Assembly (NCBI RefSeq): GCF_026013415.1
Contig: NZ_JAPDOK010000008.1
Location: 62,001 to 126,000 of the forward strand
Source: Sphingomonas caeni
GTDB taxonomy: Bacteria; Pseudomonadota; Alphaproteobacteria; Sphingomonadales; Sphingomonadaceae
Reading direction: 5' to 3'
DNA: 64,000 nt
Positions 48,029 through 55,474 of the stretch are shown in pieces (the first letter of the stretch is position 1; each line of letters opens with the position of its first letter). Under the pieces are notes generated by a model. That model saw nothing but the letters and a program-made list of their open reading frames with translations, did no database searches and was not told the origin of the DNA. The position numbers were made by a program, and so were the translations under genes.

Positions 48029-49108
48029 CTAGGCGCTCACCTGACGTTGCGGGCGGGGCAGGGGGAGGCGGTTGAGCCAGCGCTGCGCGGGGCGCTCGAC
48101 GACATGGTAGAGGAAGGCCGAGCTGGCCAGGACCATTGCGAGGAACAGGATGAAGAGCGGCCAGCCCATGTCGTGATCGCGGATGAAGACGAGCTTGAAC
48201 GCCATCCAGAGCAGCCAATGGCCGAGATAGGTCGCGTAGCTGATCTCGCCGAGATAGTGGACGGGCAGGGTCTCGAACGGGTTGAAGCGCATCCCCGAGG
48301 TGAGCGCGAGCAGCAGGACCAACGCGGCGAAGACGAGCGGGATCGCGAAGGGCTGGGGCAGGAGCCCGGCAACGTGCGCGGCGAGCAGGGCGGCGCCGGT
48401 CACGGCCGCGGCGAGCGCGGGGATCGTGGGTTTGCCGCGCCAGCGGAGCCAGAGGGCGCAGATCAGGGTGCCGAGCGCGAACTCGCCGAGGCAGCGGGGG
48501 ACGCCCAGGGTGAGGATCGCCTGGCCCAGCACCGTCGCGCCGGTGAGGGCGAAGACGGCCCAGACCAGCGCGGCGCAGACCAGGGCAAGTCCGAGCAGCG
48601 CCCATGCCGGCAGCTTGCGCCAGTCGGCCGCCATCACGAGGAAGGGGAAGAGCAGATAGGCGGCGAGCTCGCACGAGATCGACCAGGCGGGGACGTTCCA
48701 GGTCAGCCGGTCGGTCAGGCCCCAATTCTGGAGCAGGAGGAAATGGAGCGGCAGCTCGGCGGGCGGATATTGCGCCCAGTCGGGGCGGCCCGAGATGGCG
48801 AGCAGCAGCGCGAAGGGGATCGCGCAGCCGAGCATGAACAGGTGCAGTGGCCAGACGCGCGCGACGCGGCGCTTGAGGAAATCGGGGATGCCGGCAAGGC
48901 CCTGCTCGCGCAGCCGCTCGGCATAGGTGAGCCAGATGACGAAGCCCGAAAGGACGAAGAAGAAATCGACCGCGAGATAGCCGTAGCTGAGCGGGCCCCA
49001 GGCGCCGCCGAGCCCCGGCATCATGAAGCGCAGGTGGAACAGCACCACCAGCCATGCGGCGATACCGCGCGCGCCGGTGAGCGCCTTCAACTCGTGCCGT
49101 GCCGTCAT
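48029..49108 (-). CDS. acyltransferase 3 family protein of the XrtA-type cluster
   Basis: 359 residues from ATG at 49108 (4-bp overlap with the O-antigen-ligase-like gene). About ten membrane helices. The conserved start ELKALTGARGIAAWLVVLFHLRF and YLAVDFFFVLSGFVIWLTYAERL are the acyltransferase-3 signature. It probably acylates the polysaccharide made by the neighbouring genes. Confidence 0.9.
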   Translation of the reverse strand: MTARHELKALTGARGIAAWLVVLFHLRFMMPGLGGAWGPLSYGYLAVDFFFVLSGFVIWLTYAERLREQGLAGIPDFLKRRVARVWPLHLFMLGCAIPFALLLAISGRPDWAQYPPAELPLHFLLLQNWGLTDRLTWNVPAWSISCELAAYLLFPFLVMAADWRKLPAWALLGLALVCAALVWAVFALTGATVLGQAILTLGVPRCLGEFALGTLICALWLRWRGKPTIPALAAAVTGAALLAAHVAGLLPQPFAIPLVFAALVLLLALTSGMRFNPFETLPVHYLGEISYATYLGHWLLWMAFKLVFIRDHDMGWPLFILFLAMVLASSAFLYHVVERPAQRWLNRLPLPRPQRQVSA

Positions 49109-50463
49109 GCGGCGGCGACCATGCGCTGCTTTCGGATCGGGCGCCAGCTCGCCGCGGCGCGCTTCCGCGCGCAATAAGTGTCGAGCCCGATCTGCAGCCC
49201 GATCAGCATGTAGACGAAGGGCTGGAAGGCGATCGCGATGAAGCAGGCGCCGAGCAGATAGACGATGTGCCCCGATTGGAGCGCGCTCGCGAGCGGGGCG
49301 ATCCACGCTTCGTCGCCCTCGGGATCGGCCTTTTTGTAGCGCTGGCGGATCACTTCCATGCGGAACAGGCCGGCGATGTTGATGAGCAGCCACAGGCCCA
49401 GCCCGAAATAGCCCTGCTCGCCGAGCATCTCGAAATAGGCGCTGTGATAGGCGCGGGCCTGGTCCTTCTCGATCGTGGTCTTGAGGGTGATATTGTTGCC
49501 CTCGCCGACCGCCTCGACCTTTTCATACTGGATGCGGTTCTGGCGATACGCCTCGAAGCCGCCGCCCATCGGGTGGGTCTTCACATAGTCCATCGTCCAG
49601 TTCCACACCGCGACGCGGGTGGAGGCCGAGCTGTCGGCCTGGTGGTTCTGGATCGTCCCCATCCGCTCGACGAACGCCTTGGGGAGGAACGGGACCGACA
49701 TCATCCCGAGCAGGGCGATCGCGCCGATATAGAGGAGCGGGCGCTTCACGTTGCGCAGGCTGAGCGCGGCGAGGAGGGCGATGCAGAGCAGTCCGGTGCG
49801 CGTCGAGGTGCCCACCGGGATCAGGCAGCAGGCGAAGACGAGCGCGTAGCAAAAGGTCTTCACCTTCCAGTCGGGCTTGAAGATCGTGCCGTGTTTGGTG
49901 AACCACAGGATCAGCGGGATGATGCAGATCGCCACGGTCGAGATCGTGCTGCCCTCGTAGAGCCCGCTGTTGTTGTCGATCATCAAATTGAGCTCGCCGT
50001 AACCGCCGCCGCCCGCCGCGGTCTTGATCCCGCCGACGATGATGATCGAGCCCGCCGAAAGCAGCATGAACAGCAGCAGCGATTCGATGCGCAGCCGGGT
50101 GCGCAAGGTGAAGGGCAGGAAGATCGCGAAGGCGAGCGCCTTCCACACCCAATCCCATTTATCGAGCGCCTCGAGCCTGAAATCGGCATTGAGCGTGGTG
50201 TACCAGCAATAGCCGAGCAGGATCAGCAATCCGGCCTGGCGCGGGGTGAAGCGCAGATCCTTCTTGTCGTCGAACGCCAGCCAGCTCCCCACCGCGAGCG
50301 CGACCGAGATCAGCGATACGGGGACCGAATTGAGCAGCACATAGGTGAGCCGCTGGGGCGAGACGATGTCGATATAGGCATAGGTGAGCACGAACAGGAA
50401 CGGCTTGCGAAAGCCGAACGCGAGCAGGCTGCCCAGGAAGACGAGGAAGGGGATGTCATGCAT
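49105..50463 (-). CDS. O-antigen ligase-like protein, exosortase A-associated (TIGR03097-like)
   Basis: 452 residues with about eleven membrane helices and one large periplasmic loop (about 240-345, containing ASTRVAVWNWTMDYVKTHPMGGG and AHSAYFEMLGEQGY-type residues). The start MHDIPFLVFLGSLLAFGFRKPFLFVLTYAYIDIVSPQRL is the hallmark of the putative O-glycosylation ligases of XrtA/PEP-CTERM systems. Wzy- and WaaL-like enzymes polymerise or transfer lipid-linked sugars. Its ATG overlaps the end of a 49-codon gene; exosortase itself is not in the window. Confidence 0.88.
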   Translation of the reverse strand: MHDIPFLVFLGSLLAFGFRKPFLFVLTYAYIDIVSPQRLTYVLLNSVPVSLISVALAVGSWLAFDDKKDLRFTPRQAGLLILLGYCWYTTLNADFRLEALDKWDWVWKALAFAIFLPFTLRTRLRIESLLLFMLLSAGSIIIVGGIKTAAGGGGYGELNLMIDNNSGLYEGSTISTVAICIIPLILWFTKHGTIFKPDWKVKTFCYALVFACCLIPVGTSTRTGLLCIALLAALSLRNVKRPLLYIGAIALLGMMSVPFLPKAFVERMGTIQNHQADSSASTRVAVWNWTMDYVKTHPMGGGFEAYRQNRIQYEKVEAVGEGNNITLKTTIEKDQARAYHSAYFEMLGEQGYFGLGLWLLINIAGLFRMEVIRQRYKKADPEGDEAWIAPLASALQSGHIVYLLGACFIAIAFQPFVYMLIGLQIGLDTYCARKRAAASWRPIRKQRMVAAA

Positions 50464-50605
50464 CGGGCTTGCCCCGGGGCGGGCGCTTCGGTCGGAACTT
50501 GGGCGCCTCGCCGTCCTCGCGGTCGAGATCGGGGCGGCGCAGCAACAGGAATGCCGCGAGCAGCATCAGGCCATGCGTGATCGCCAGCGAGAAATTGTCG
50601 ATCAT
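50456..50605 (-). CDS. 49-residue single-helix protein preceding the ligase gene
   Basis: A short frame on the minus strand, ATG at 50605, stop at 50456, giving MIDNFSLAITHGLMLLAAF (a hydrophobic helix with LLLRR at its end) and then a charged, proline- and arginine-rich tail ending GKPDA. The stop overlaps the ATG of the ligase gene by 8 bp (ATGCATGA), a typical coupled arrangement. Codon use is like its neighbours. I know no family for it. The ribosome site is weak, so the confidence is moderate. Confidence 0.6.
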   Translation of the reverse strand: MIDNFSLAITHGLMLLAAFLLLRRPDLDREDGEAPKFRPKRPPRGKPDA

Positions 50606-50718
50606 CGGCCTGCGGATGCTCCCGTACGTATGCACGGGGTACGCGGGCGCGGTTGATTTGCCGTTAAGCCCGCGGTTGACGCTGCGTTAAGGGAGGGTGT
50701 GGCAGGGACGGAGTCGCA

Positions 50719-51957
50719 ATGCGGGTGCTCCATATCCTCGATCACGGCCTGCCGCTCCATAGCGGCTATGCGTTCCGGACGCGTGCGATCCTGAAGGCGC
50801 AGATTGCGCGCGGGTGGGACGTCGCCGCCGTTACCGGACCACGGCATGGCGCGAGCCCCGCGGCCGAGGAAGAGATTGACGGGCTGCGCTTCTTCCGCAC
50901 CGATCCGGTGCCGCCCGCGCCGCCGCCGTTCGGCGAATGGCGCGAGGTGGGGCGGTTCGCGCGGCGGATCAAGAAAGTGGCCAAGGGGTTCAAGCCCGAT
51001 CTGCTCCATGCCCATTCGCCGGTGCTCGACGCGATGGCGGGGCAGCGGGTGGCGAACCGGCTCAAATTGCCCTTCGTCTATGAGATCCGCGCCTTTTGGG
51101 AGGACGCCGCGGTCGGTAATGGCGACGGGCGCGAGGGGAGCCTCAAATACAGGGCGACGCGGGCGCTCGAGACGCGCGCGGTCAAGCGGGCCGATGCGGT
51201 CGCGGTGATCTGCGAGGGGCTCAAGACCGACCTGATCCGGCGCGGGATCGATCCGGGGAAGATCTTCGTGTCGCCCAATGGGGTCGATCTGACCCTGTTC
51301 GGCGAGCCCTTGCCGTACGACGCCAGGCTCGCGGACGAGCTCGGGCTGAAGGGTGCGGAGACGATCGGGTTCATCGGCAGCTTCTACGATTATGAAGGGC
51401 TCGACATACTGATCGCGGCGATGCCGCAGCTGGTGACGTGGCGGCCGAACATGCATCTGGTGCTGGTCGGCGGCGGGCCCGCCGAGGCGGCGCTGCGCGC
51501 ACAGGCCGAGGCTTCGCCGGTGGCGGACCGGATCCATTTCGTAGGCCGCGTGCCGCATCACGATGTCGAGCGCTATTACAGCGTGGTCGATGTGCTGGTG
51601 TATCCGCGCAAGCGGATGCGGCTGACCGATCTGGTGACGCCGCTCAAGCCGCTCGAGGCGATGGCGCAGCGGCGGCTGGTCGCGGCGTCGGACGTGGGCG
51701 GGCATCGCGAGCTGATCCGCGACGGCGATACCGGAACGCTGTTCCGACCCGACGATCCCCAGGCGCTGGCCCGGGCGGTGGCGACCCTGTTCGGCGACCG
51801 CGACCATTGGGAGGCGCGGCGGGCGCGGGCGCGAGCCTATGTCGAAACCGAAAGAAACTGGTCGGTGAATGTCGGCCGGTATGATTCTGTTTACCAAAAA
51901 CTGGTCAATATGGGCGCCATGGAAGACTCGTGGTCGCACAAGGCCTTGCGCGCATGA
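50719..51957 (+). CDS. glycosyltransferase, exosortase A-associated (TIGR04063-like)
   Basis: 412 residues, GT4 family with two Rossmann domains. The start MRVLHILDHGLPLHSGYAFRTRAIL is characteristic of the Daro_2409-type transferases linked to XrtA gene clusters; FVYEIRAFWEDAAVGNGDGREGS and VSPNGVDLTLF follow, and the nucleotide-sugar site is RMRLTDLVTPLKPLEAMA. It probably adds a sugar to the polysaccharide made by this cluster. It diverges from the ligase operon, with 113 bp between the starts. Confidence 0.9.
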   Translation: MRVLHILDHGLPLHSGYAFRTRAILKAQIARGWDVAAVTGPRHGASPAAEEEIDGLRFFRTDPVPPAPPPFGEWREVGRFARRIKKVAKGFKPDLLHAHSPVLDAMAGQRVANRLKLPFVYEIRAFWEDAAVGNGDGREGSLKYRATRALETRAVKRADAVAVICEGLKTDLIRRGIDPGKIFVSPNGVDLTLFGEPLPYDARLADELGLKGAETIGFIGSFYDYEGLDILIAAMPQLVTWRPNMHLVLVGGGPAEAALRAQAEASPVADRIHFVGRVPHHDVERYYSVVDVLVYPRKRMRLTDLVTPLKPLEAMAQRRLVAASDVGGHRELIRDGDTGTLFRPDDPQALARAVATLFGDRDHWEARRARARAYVETERNWSVNVGRYDSVYQKLVNMGAMEDSWSHKALRA

Positions 51958-52832
51958 ACCTGCCCCTCGCCCCGGTCGTCGCCGGCGTGATCGGCGTGGG
52001 TCTCGCCGCCGCGTGCGCGCTGATGCCCGCCGCCATGCTCGAAGGGCTGGTGATGGATTCGGGGCTGCCCGCGGTGATCTCCGCTGCCGAGCCGCCCCTG
52101 GGCATGACCGCGCGGCTGCTGGTCGCGGCGGGCGCCGGCGGACTGGTGGCGCTGTTCACCTGGTTCGGGCTGTTCCTGATCCTGGGTTCGCGCGGCGTGA
52201 CCATCGGCAAGGCTCCGCAAGCTGGCGAAGCGGTGCCGGTGCTGCGCCGCGCCGACGCCCATCCCGATGCGCCCGCGCGCGCGCCGCTGCTGGCGACGCG
52301 CGACCTGGGGACGCCCTTCCTCGAAGTGACCGCGCCGGCCAAGGCCGAGGCCGAAAGTTACAAAAGTGAGGGGGTAGTCCCCCTTTTCGCGCCCGAGCCC
52401 GCCGCTGCCGCGGTACCGCCGGCCGAGCAGGACTTGCCGATCGACCTCGAACAACCGCTCGCGGCGTTCGATCCGCAGGCGATCCCCGATGTGCCGATGC
52501 CGCCCCCGGTGAGCGTGTCGCCGCTGCGCCCGCGCCCGGCGGTGTTCGATTCGAGCGAGCGGTTCGAGACGTTCGAGCTGACCCCGATGCGCCGCGCCGC
52601 GCCGCCGCCGCGGCTGCGCCCGGCGCCGCGCCCCGAACCGCGCGGGCAGGACGAGCCGATCGCGACGCCCAAGACCGACGCCACGATCCACGCGCTGCTC
52701 GACCGGCTCGAAAAGGGCGTGGTTCGCCGCGGGCTTGCGACCGGGCCCGAGCCCGAGGCCAATCCGCGCGAGACCGAGCGCGGGCTCGAAGAGGCGTTGG
52801 TGGCGCTGCGCAACCTCGCGCGCCGGGCCTAG
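51954..52832 (+). CDS. hypothetical membrane protein with proline/alanine-rich cytosolic tail
   Basis: 292 residues from ATG at 51954 (ATGA overlap with the glycosyltransferase). Two hydrophobic helices (VVAGVIGVGLAAACALMPAAML and LLVAAGAGGLVALFTWFGLFLILG) precede about 220 residues rich in P, A, R and E with no clear fold, then a short helix (DATIHALLDRLEKGVVRRGL). I know no family. Coupling to the glycosyltransferase suggests a role with it. The stop codon belongs to a repeat element. Confidence 0.75.
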   Translation: MNLPLAPVVAGVIGVGLAAACALMPAAMLEGLVMDSGLPAVISAAEPPLGMTARLLVAAGAGGLVALFTWFGLFLILGSRGVTIGKAPQAGEAVPVLRRADAHPDAPARAPLLATRDLGTPFLEVTAPAKAEAESYKSEGVVPLFAPEPAAAAVPPAEQDLPIDLEQPLAAFDPQAIPDVPMPPPVSVSPLRPRPAVFDSSERFETFELTPMRRAAPPPRLRPAPRPEPRGQDEPIATPKTDATIHALLDRLEKGVVRRGLATGPEPEANPRETERGLEEALVALRNLARRA

Positions 52833-52975
52833 CTTGCATCGATATTCAGCCCATGGCGGGCTGCAAATGGCGATTGTCCGCGCTTCCGGTGCTTACGTGC
52901 CTTGAGCACGCTGCGCTCCGGGTCACGGCCAATCACCATTTTCGCTCCGCCCTGAGCTGAATCTCGACGCAAGCT
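52831..52975. repeat. 145-bp MITE-like repeat, copy 1
   Basis: Ends AGCTTGCATCGATATTCAG / CTGAATCTCGACGCAAGCT are inverted repeats matching at 17 of 19 positions. The inside is conserved with copy 2 (CTGCAAATGGCG, GCTTCCGGTGCT, AGCACGCTGCGCTCCGG, CACCATTTTCG) and pairs with itself over much of its length. The first bases (AG of TAG) complete the stop codon of the preceding gene. The rest of the gap to 53034 holds nothing I can name. Confidence 0.8.
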
Positions 52976-53034
52976 GACATCACAAACGCGGTCTAAGTTG
53001 ACACTAACTTGACACTGGTGCGCATGCGCGCACG

Positions 53035-53349
53035 TCATCGTTCCTCCACCGTCAGCACCTCCAGCATCACCCGCACCGCCGCGCCTTCGCGGCGGACGGC
53101 TTCGACGCTCAGATCGGCGACGAGATGGCCGCGCAGCGCGAACTCGGCTTCGGGGAGCGCGTCGATCCAGCGGGTGAGCGCGGGGGAGGCGGTTCCCGCG
53201 AGCGTCAGCATATGGCGCGCGCCGGTGAAGGTGACGCTCGCCCAGCGGGTGAGCTCGGCCTCGGTCACGGCGAGCGGGCAGCCCGCCGCCTCGGCGCCGG
53301 CGAGCAGCGCGCGTTCGAGCTGGGTCGCGGCATCGGGGCCGCGGCTCAT
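53035..53349 (-). CDS. hypothetical protein, partner of the small regulator
   Basis: 104 residues. ATG at 53349 overlaps the stop of the regulator gene by 4 bp. The sequence is helix-rich at the N-terminus (TQLERALLAGAEAAGC) and strand-rich later (FALRGHLVADLSVEAVRREG, VRVMLEVLTVE). Not recognised. The tight coupling suggests that it works with the regulator. Confidence 0.7.
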   Translation of the reverse strand: MSRGPDAATQLERALLAGAEAAGCPLAVTEAELTRWASVTFTGARHMLTLAGTASPALTRWIDALPEAEFALRGHLVADLSVEAVRREGAAVRVMLEVLTVEER

Positions 53350-53531
53350 CGTGCGTCCCCACCATGCGTCTCGAGAAAGGCCTCGACCCGCCGGACCGTC
53401 TGCTCGCGCGGCTCGCGGCCGTTGCGCAGGTCGCCCACGAAACGCGGGTCGTTGACCGCAAGCCGCCCGAATTTGGTGGGCGGCATGCCGCTGTGATTCA
53501 GGAATTTGTGGATCTTCCGCAGGACCGTCAT
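53346..53531 (-). CDS. small helix-turn-helix-like protein
   Basis: 61 residues from ATG at 53531 with AGGA 9 nt upstream (a longer frame to 53585 has no signal). It reads MTVLRKIHKFLNHSGMPPTK, then FGRLAVNDPRFVGDLRNGRE and a helix QTVRRVEAFLE; the middle resembles the DNA-binding module of small XRE/AlpA-type regulators found in sphingomonads. It diverges from the S24 peptidase gene across a region full of TCCTA half-sites. Confidence 0.7.
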   Translation of the reverse strand: MTVLRKIHKFLNHSGMPPTKFGRLAVNDPRFVGDLRNGREPREQTVRRVEAFLETHGGDAR

Positions 53532-53586
53532 TCGCCGCTTCCTCTCTGCCCGAGTCGGTGTTGATGATCCTGTTTTGTTCTCCAAA

Positions 53587-53611
53587 TCCTACTTGTCTAG
53601 GAAATTTCCTA
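53587..53611. promoter_or_regulatory. overlapping operators between the divergent regulators
   Basis: TCCTA at 53587, TAGGA at 53598 and TCCTA at 53607 form two overlapping palindromes; TAGGAAATTTCCTA (53598-53611) is perfect over 14 bp. It lies 17 bp upstream of the S24 gene, as an operator for either regulator would. Confidence 0.6.
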
Positions 53612-53627
53612 CGGCTATGGACCGATC

Positions 53628-54251
53628 ATGGATTCAGCTGCGCAACGGGCCGCGCTGGCGGCGCTGATCGATCGGGGCGGGCATCGCTATGCCGCGCTGT
53701 CGCGGCTGATCGGGCGGAATGCCGCCTACCTTCAGCAATATGTGACGCGGGGGTCGCCGCGCGAACTGGCCGAGCGCGACCGGGCGCGGCTGGCGGCCTA
53801 TCTGGGGGTGGCGGAGACGGCGTTGGGCGGGCGCGAGCCGGCCGGGCTGGTCGCGGTGGCGCGGCTCGATGTCGGGGCGTCGGCGGGGCCGGGCGGGCTG
53901 GTGGGCGAGGAGGCGCGGCGGCGGCCGGGAGCGCTCGATCCGGCGTTGCTGCGCCAGCTGGGGGTGCGCGCGGCGGCGGCCTCGATGATCCGGGTGCAGG
54001 GCGAGTCGATGGCGCCGACGCTGGTGGATGGCGACGAGATACTGGTCGATGGCGACCGGCGGATACCCGGCGCGCGCGGTGCGCTGTTCGTGCTGCGGCT
54101 CGACGGCGAGTTGATGGTGAAGCGGCTGCGGACCTTGGGACGGGATGTGGAGATCGTCAGCGACAATCCCGACTGGGCGGTGCGGATCGTCGCGGCCGGA
54201 GAGGCCGAGGTGATCGGGCGCGTGGTGTGGCTGAGCCGGGCGTTGCTCTAG
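53628..54251 (+). CDS. XRE-S24 transcriptional regulator (LexA/CI-like)
   Basis: 207 residues. An N-terminal helix-turn-helix (LSRLIGRNAAYLQQYVTRGS, about residues 24-43) is joined to an S24 peptidase domain with the serine S127 in VQGESMAPTLVDGDEILVD and the lysine K165 in ELMVKRL. Such proteins repress genes and may cut themselves when bound to RecA filaments. An obvious Ala-Gly cleavage bond is not seen, but ASAGPGG near residue 86 is possible. It is not the housekeeping lexA by length or motif order. Confidence 0.88.
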   Translation: MDSAAQRAALAALIDRGGHRYAALSRLIGRNAAYLQQYVTRGSPRELAERDRARLAAYLGVAETALGGREPAGLVAVARLDVGASAGPGGLVGEEARRRPGALDPALLRQLGVRAAAASMIRVQGESMAPTLVDGDEILVDGDRRIPGARGALFVLRLDGELMVKRLRTLGRDVEIVSDNPDWAVRIVAAGEAEVIGRVVWLSRALL

Positions 54252-54257
54252 TTTCTT

Positions 54258-54278
54258 CCCCTCCCTTTTAGGGAGGGG
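54258..54278 (+). terminator. hairpin after the S24 regulator
   Basis: CCCCTCCC-TTTTA-GGGAGGGG, an 8-bp perfect stem 7 bp after the S24 regulator stop. No T-tract follows on the plus strand, so termination is unproven. Confidence 0.4.
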
Positions 54279-54462
54279 AGTTAGAAGAGCCTGTCCCACC
54301 CCGGCACGCCACCTGTCCCGGGGCGGGGCAGGCGGGACGGCCAAAACGCCATGGTTTACAGCATTTTACCCTCGTCTGGCGCGGAGATGCGTCGATCGGC
54401 GAAGCTGGCACGCGGCTTGAGTCTATACGCCCGCGCGACCCCCCGCGTGCGTTGGAGTTCCC

Positions 54463-54675
54463 ATGGAATATATGCCCTATCTGCGCGACCGCGGCGAGGT
54501 GAAGGATGCGGCCGAGCTGATCATGATGTTCGGCGACGATGCGGGCTTCCAGGCCGCCGCCCGCGCCGACAAGAGCCGCGAGCTGGGCAATCACGTGCAT
54601 TTCTGCCGCTGGCGCCAGATCGAGCGGCTGATCGTGCTGATGTCGGTCGAGCGCGCGGTGGGGACGGTCCACTAG
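54463..54675 (+). CDS. conserved small hypothetical protein
   Basis: 70 residues with GGAG 6 nt before ATG. It reads MEYMPYLRDRGEVKDAAEL, then IMMFGDDAGFQAAARADKSR and ends HFCRWRQIERLIVLMSVERA: mostly helical, with one cysteine and two histidines. It has the look of a short conserved sphingomonad protein with no assigned function. The stop codon is the first three bases of repeat copy 2. The 210 bp upstream hold a hairpin and a possible promoter only. Confidence 0.65.
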   Translation: MEYMPYLRDRGEVKDAAELIMMFGDDAGFQAAARADKSRELGNHVHFCRWRQIERLIVLMSVERAVGTVH

Positions 54676-54820
54676 GACGGATCGCCATTCAGCCCATACC
54701 GGCCTGCAAATGGCGGTTTCGCGTGCTTCCGGTGCTCACGTGCCGAAAGCACGCTGCGCTCCGGGATCACGCAAAACCACCATTTTCGACTCGGTCTGGA
54801 CCAAATGTCGACCCGTCCTA
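54673..54820. repeat. 148-bp MITE-like repeat, copy 2
   Basis: It shares more than 70 bases with copy 1. Its ends, TAGGACGGATCG and the complementary CGACCCGTCCTA, are inverted, and the next inner pair (ATGGCGGTTTCGCGTG against CACGCAAAACCACCAT) also folds. TAG of the left end is the stop codon of the 70-residue gene. Confidence 0.8.
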
Positions 54821-54951
54821 GGACAGGGGATCGGATCTCTCTGCCGTTCGCCCGGGCGAACGGGTCCTGCGCAAATGATGAGGGGCACCGGAACGGTCAG
54901 CCCCCCGGCAGACCGGCCCGATACCCCTTCCCCGAAAACCGGGAGTCCTTG

Positions 54952-55383
54952 TCAGGCCGCGCGGCGCAGGCGGATGGCGTTGGCCTGGAGCGCGGCGGTG
55001 TACAGCAGTTCGTTCTCCGCGCGGATCCGCGCGACGAGGCGGGCGATCAGGGCCTGCGACTGGTGGCGGAATTCGGCCCAGTCCGCCGCGATGCAGTCGC
55101 TGTTCCATTCGCCGAGAAAGATGTGGAGGTCTTCGCGGAGCCCCGCGAAATCCTCGAGGAACCGTTTCGCGGTTGCCGACACCTCGGCGTTCGCGCTGGC
55201 GATCATTCGCGGATAGACGACGCCGTCTTCATAGGCGAGGTGATGTTCGAGCTCCTGGGCGAGATCGCTGAGCGTGATCGTCGCCGCCGCCGCATCGGGC
55301 GCATCGGCGGCGATCAGCCGTTCCAGCTGCCGCAATATCGTGCCGATCTGGGCATGTTCGGCGATCACTCTCTCGTAGCTCAT
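54952..55383 (-). CDS. hemerythrin-like HHE domain protein
   Basis: 143 residues, GGGGGAG 4 nt before ATG. The HHE cation-binding pattern is visible in VIAEHAQIGTILRQLERLI, LEHHLAYEDGVVYPRM and the later FRHQSQALIARL, suggesting a di-iron four-helix bundle. Such proteins sense or store oxygen, NO or peroxide. The flanking 130 bp to the repeat contain a perfect 16-bp palindrome (GTTCGCCCGGGCGAAC at 54846) of unknown role. Confidence 0.88.
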   Translation of the reverse strand: MSYERVIAEHAQIGTILRQLERLIAADAPDAAAATITLSDLAQELEHHLAYEDGVVYPRMIASANAEVSATAKRFLEDFAGLREDLHIFLGEWNSDCIAADWAEFRHQSQALIARLVARIRAENELLYTAALQANAIRLRRAA

Positions 55384-55474
55384 CGGGCTCCCCCTTGTGG
55401 TGGAGCCCAGTTACTTAAGAAAGATTAGTCCAAAATGACCCAATCCCTAGGTATAACCCCTATTCGAAACGGTT

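Noticed and set aside
54846..54861. 16-bp palindrome GTTCGCCCGGGCGAAC as a regulator site
   Set aside because: Perfect but not placed near a promoter of a named gene, and GC-rich palindromes are frequent in this genome.
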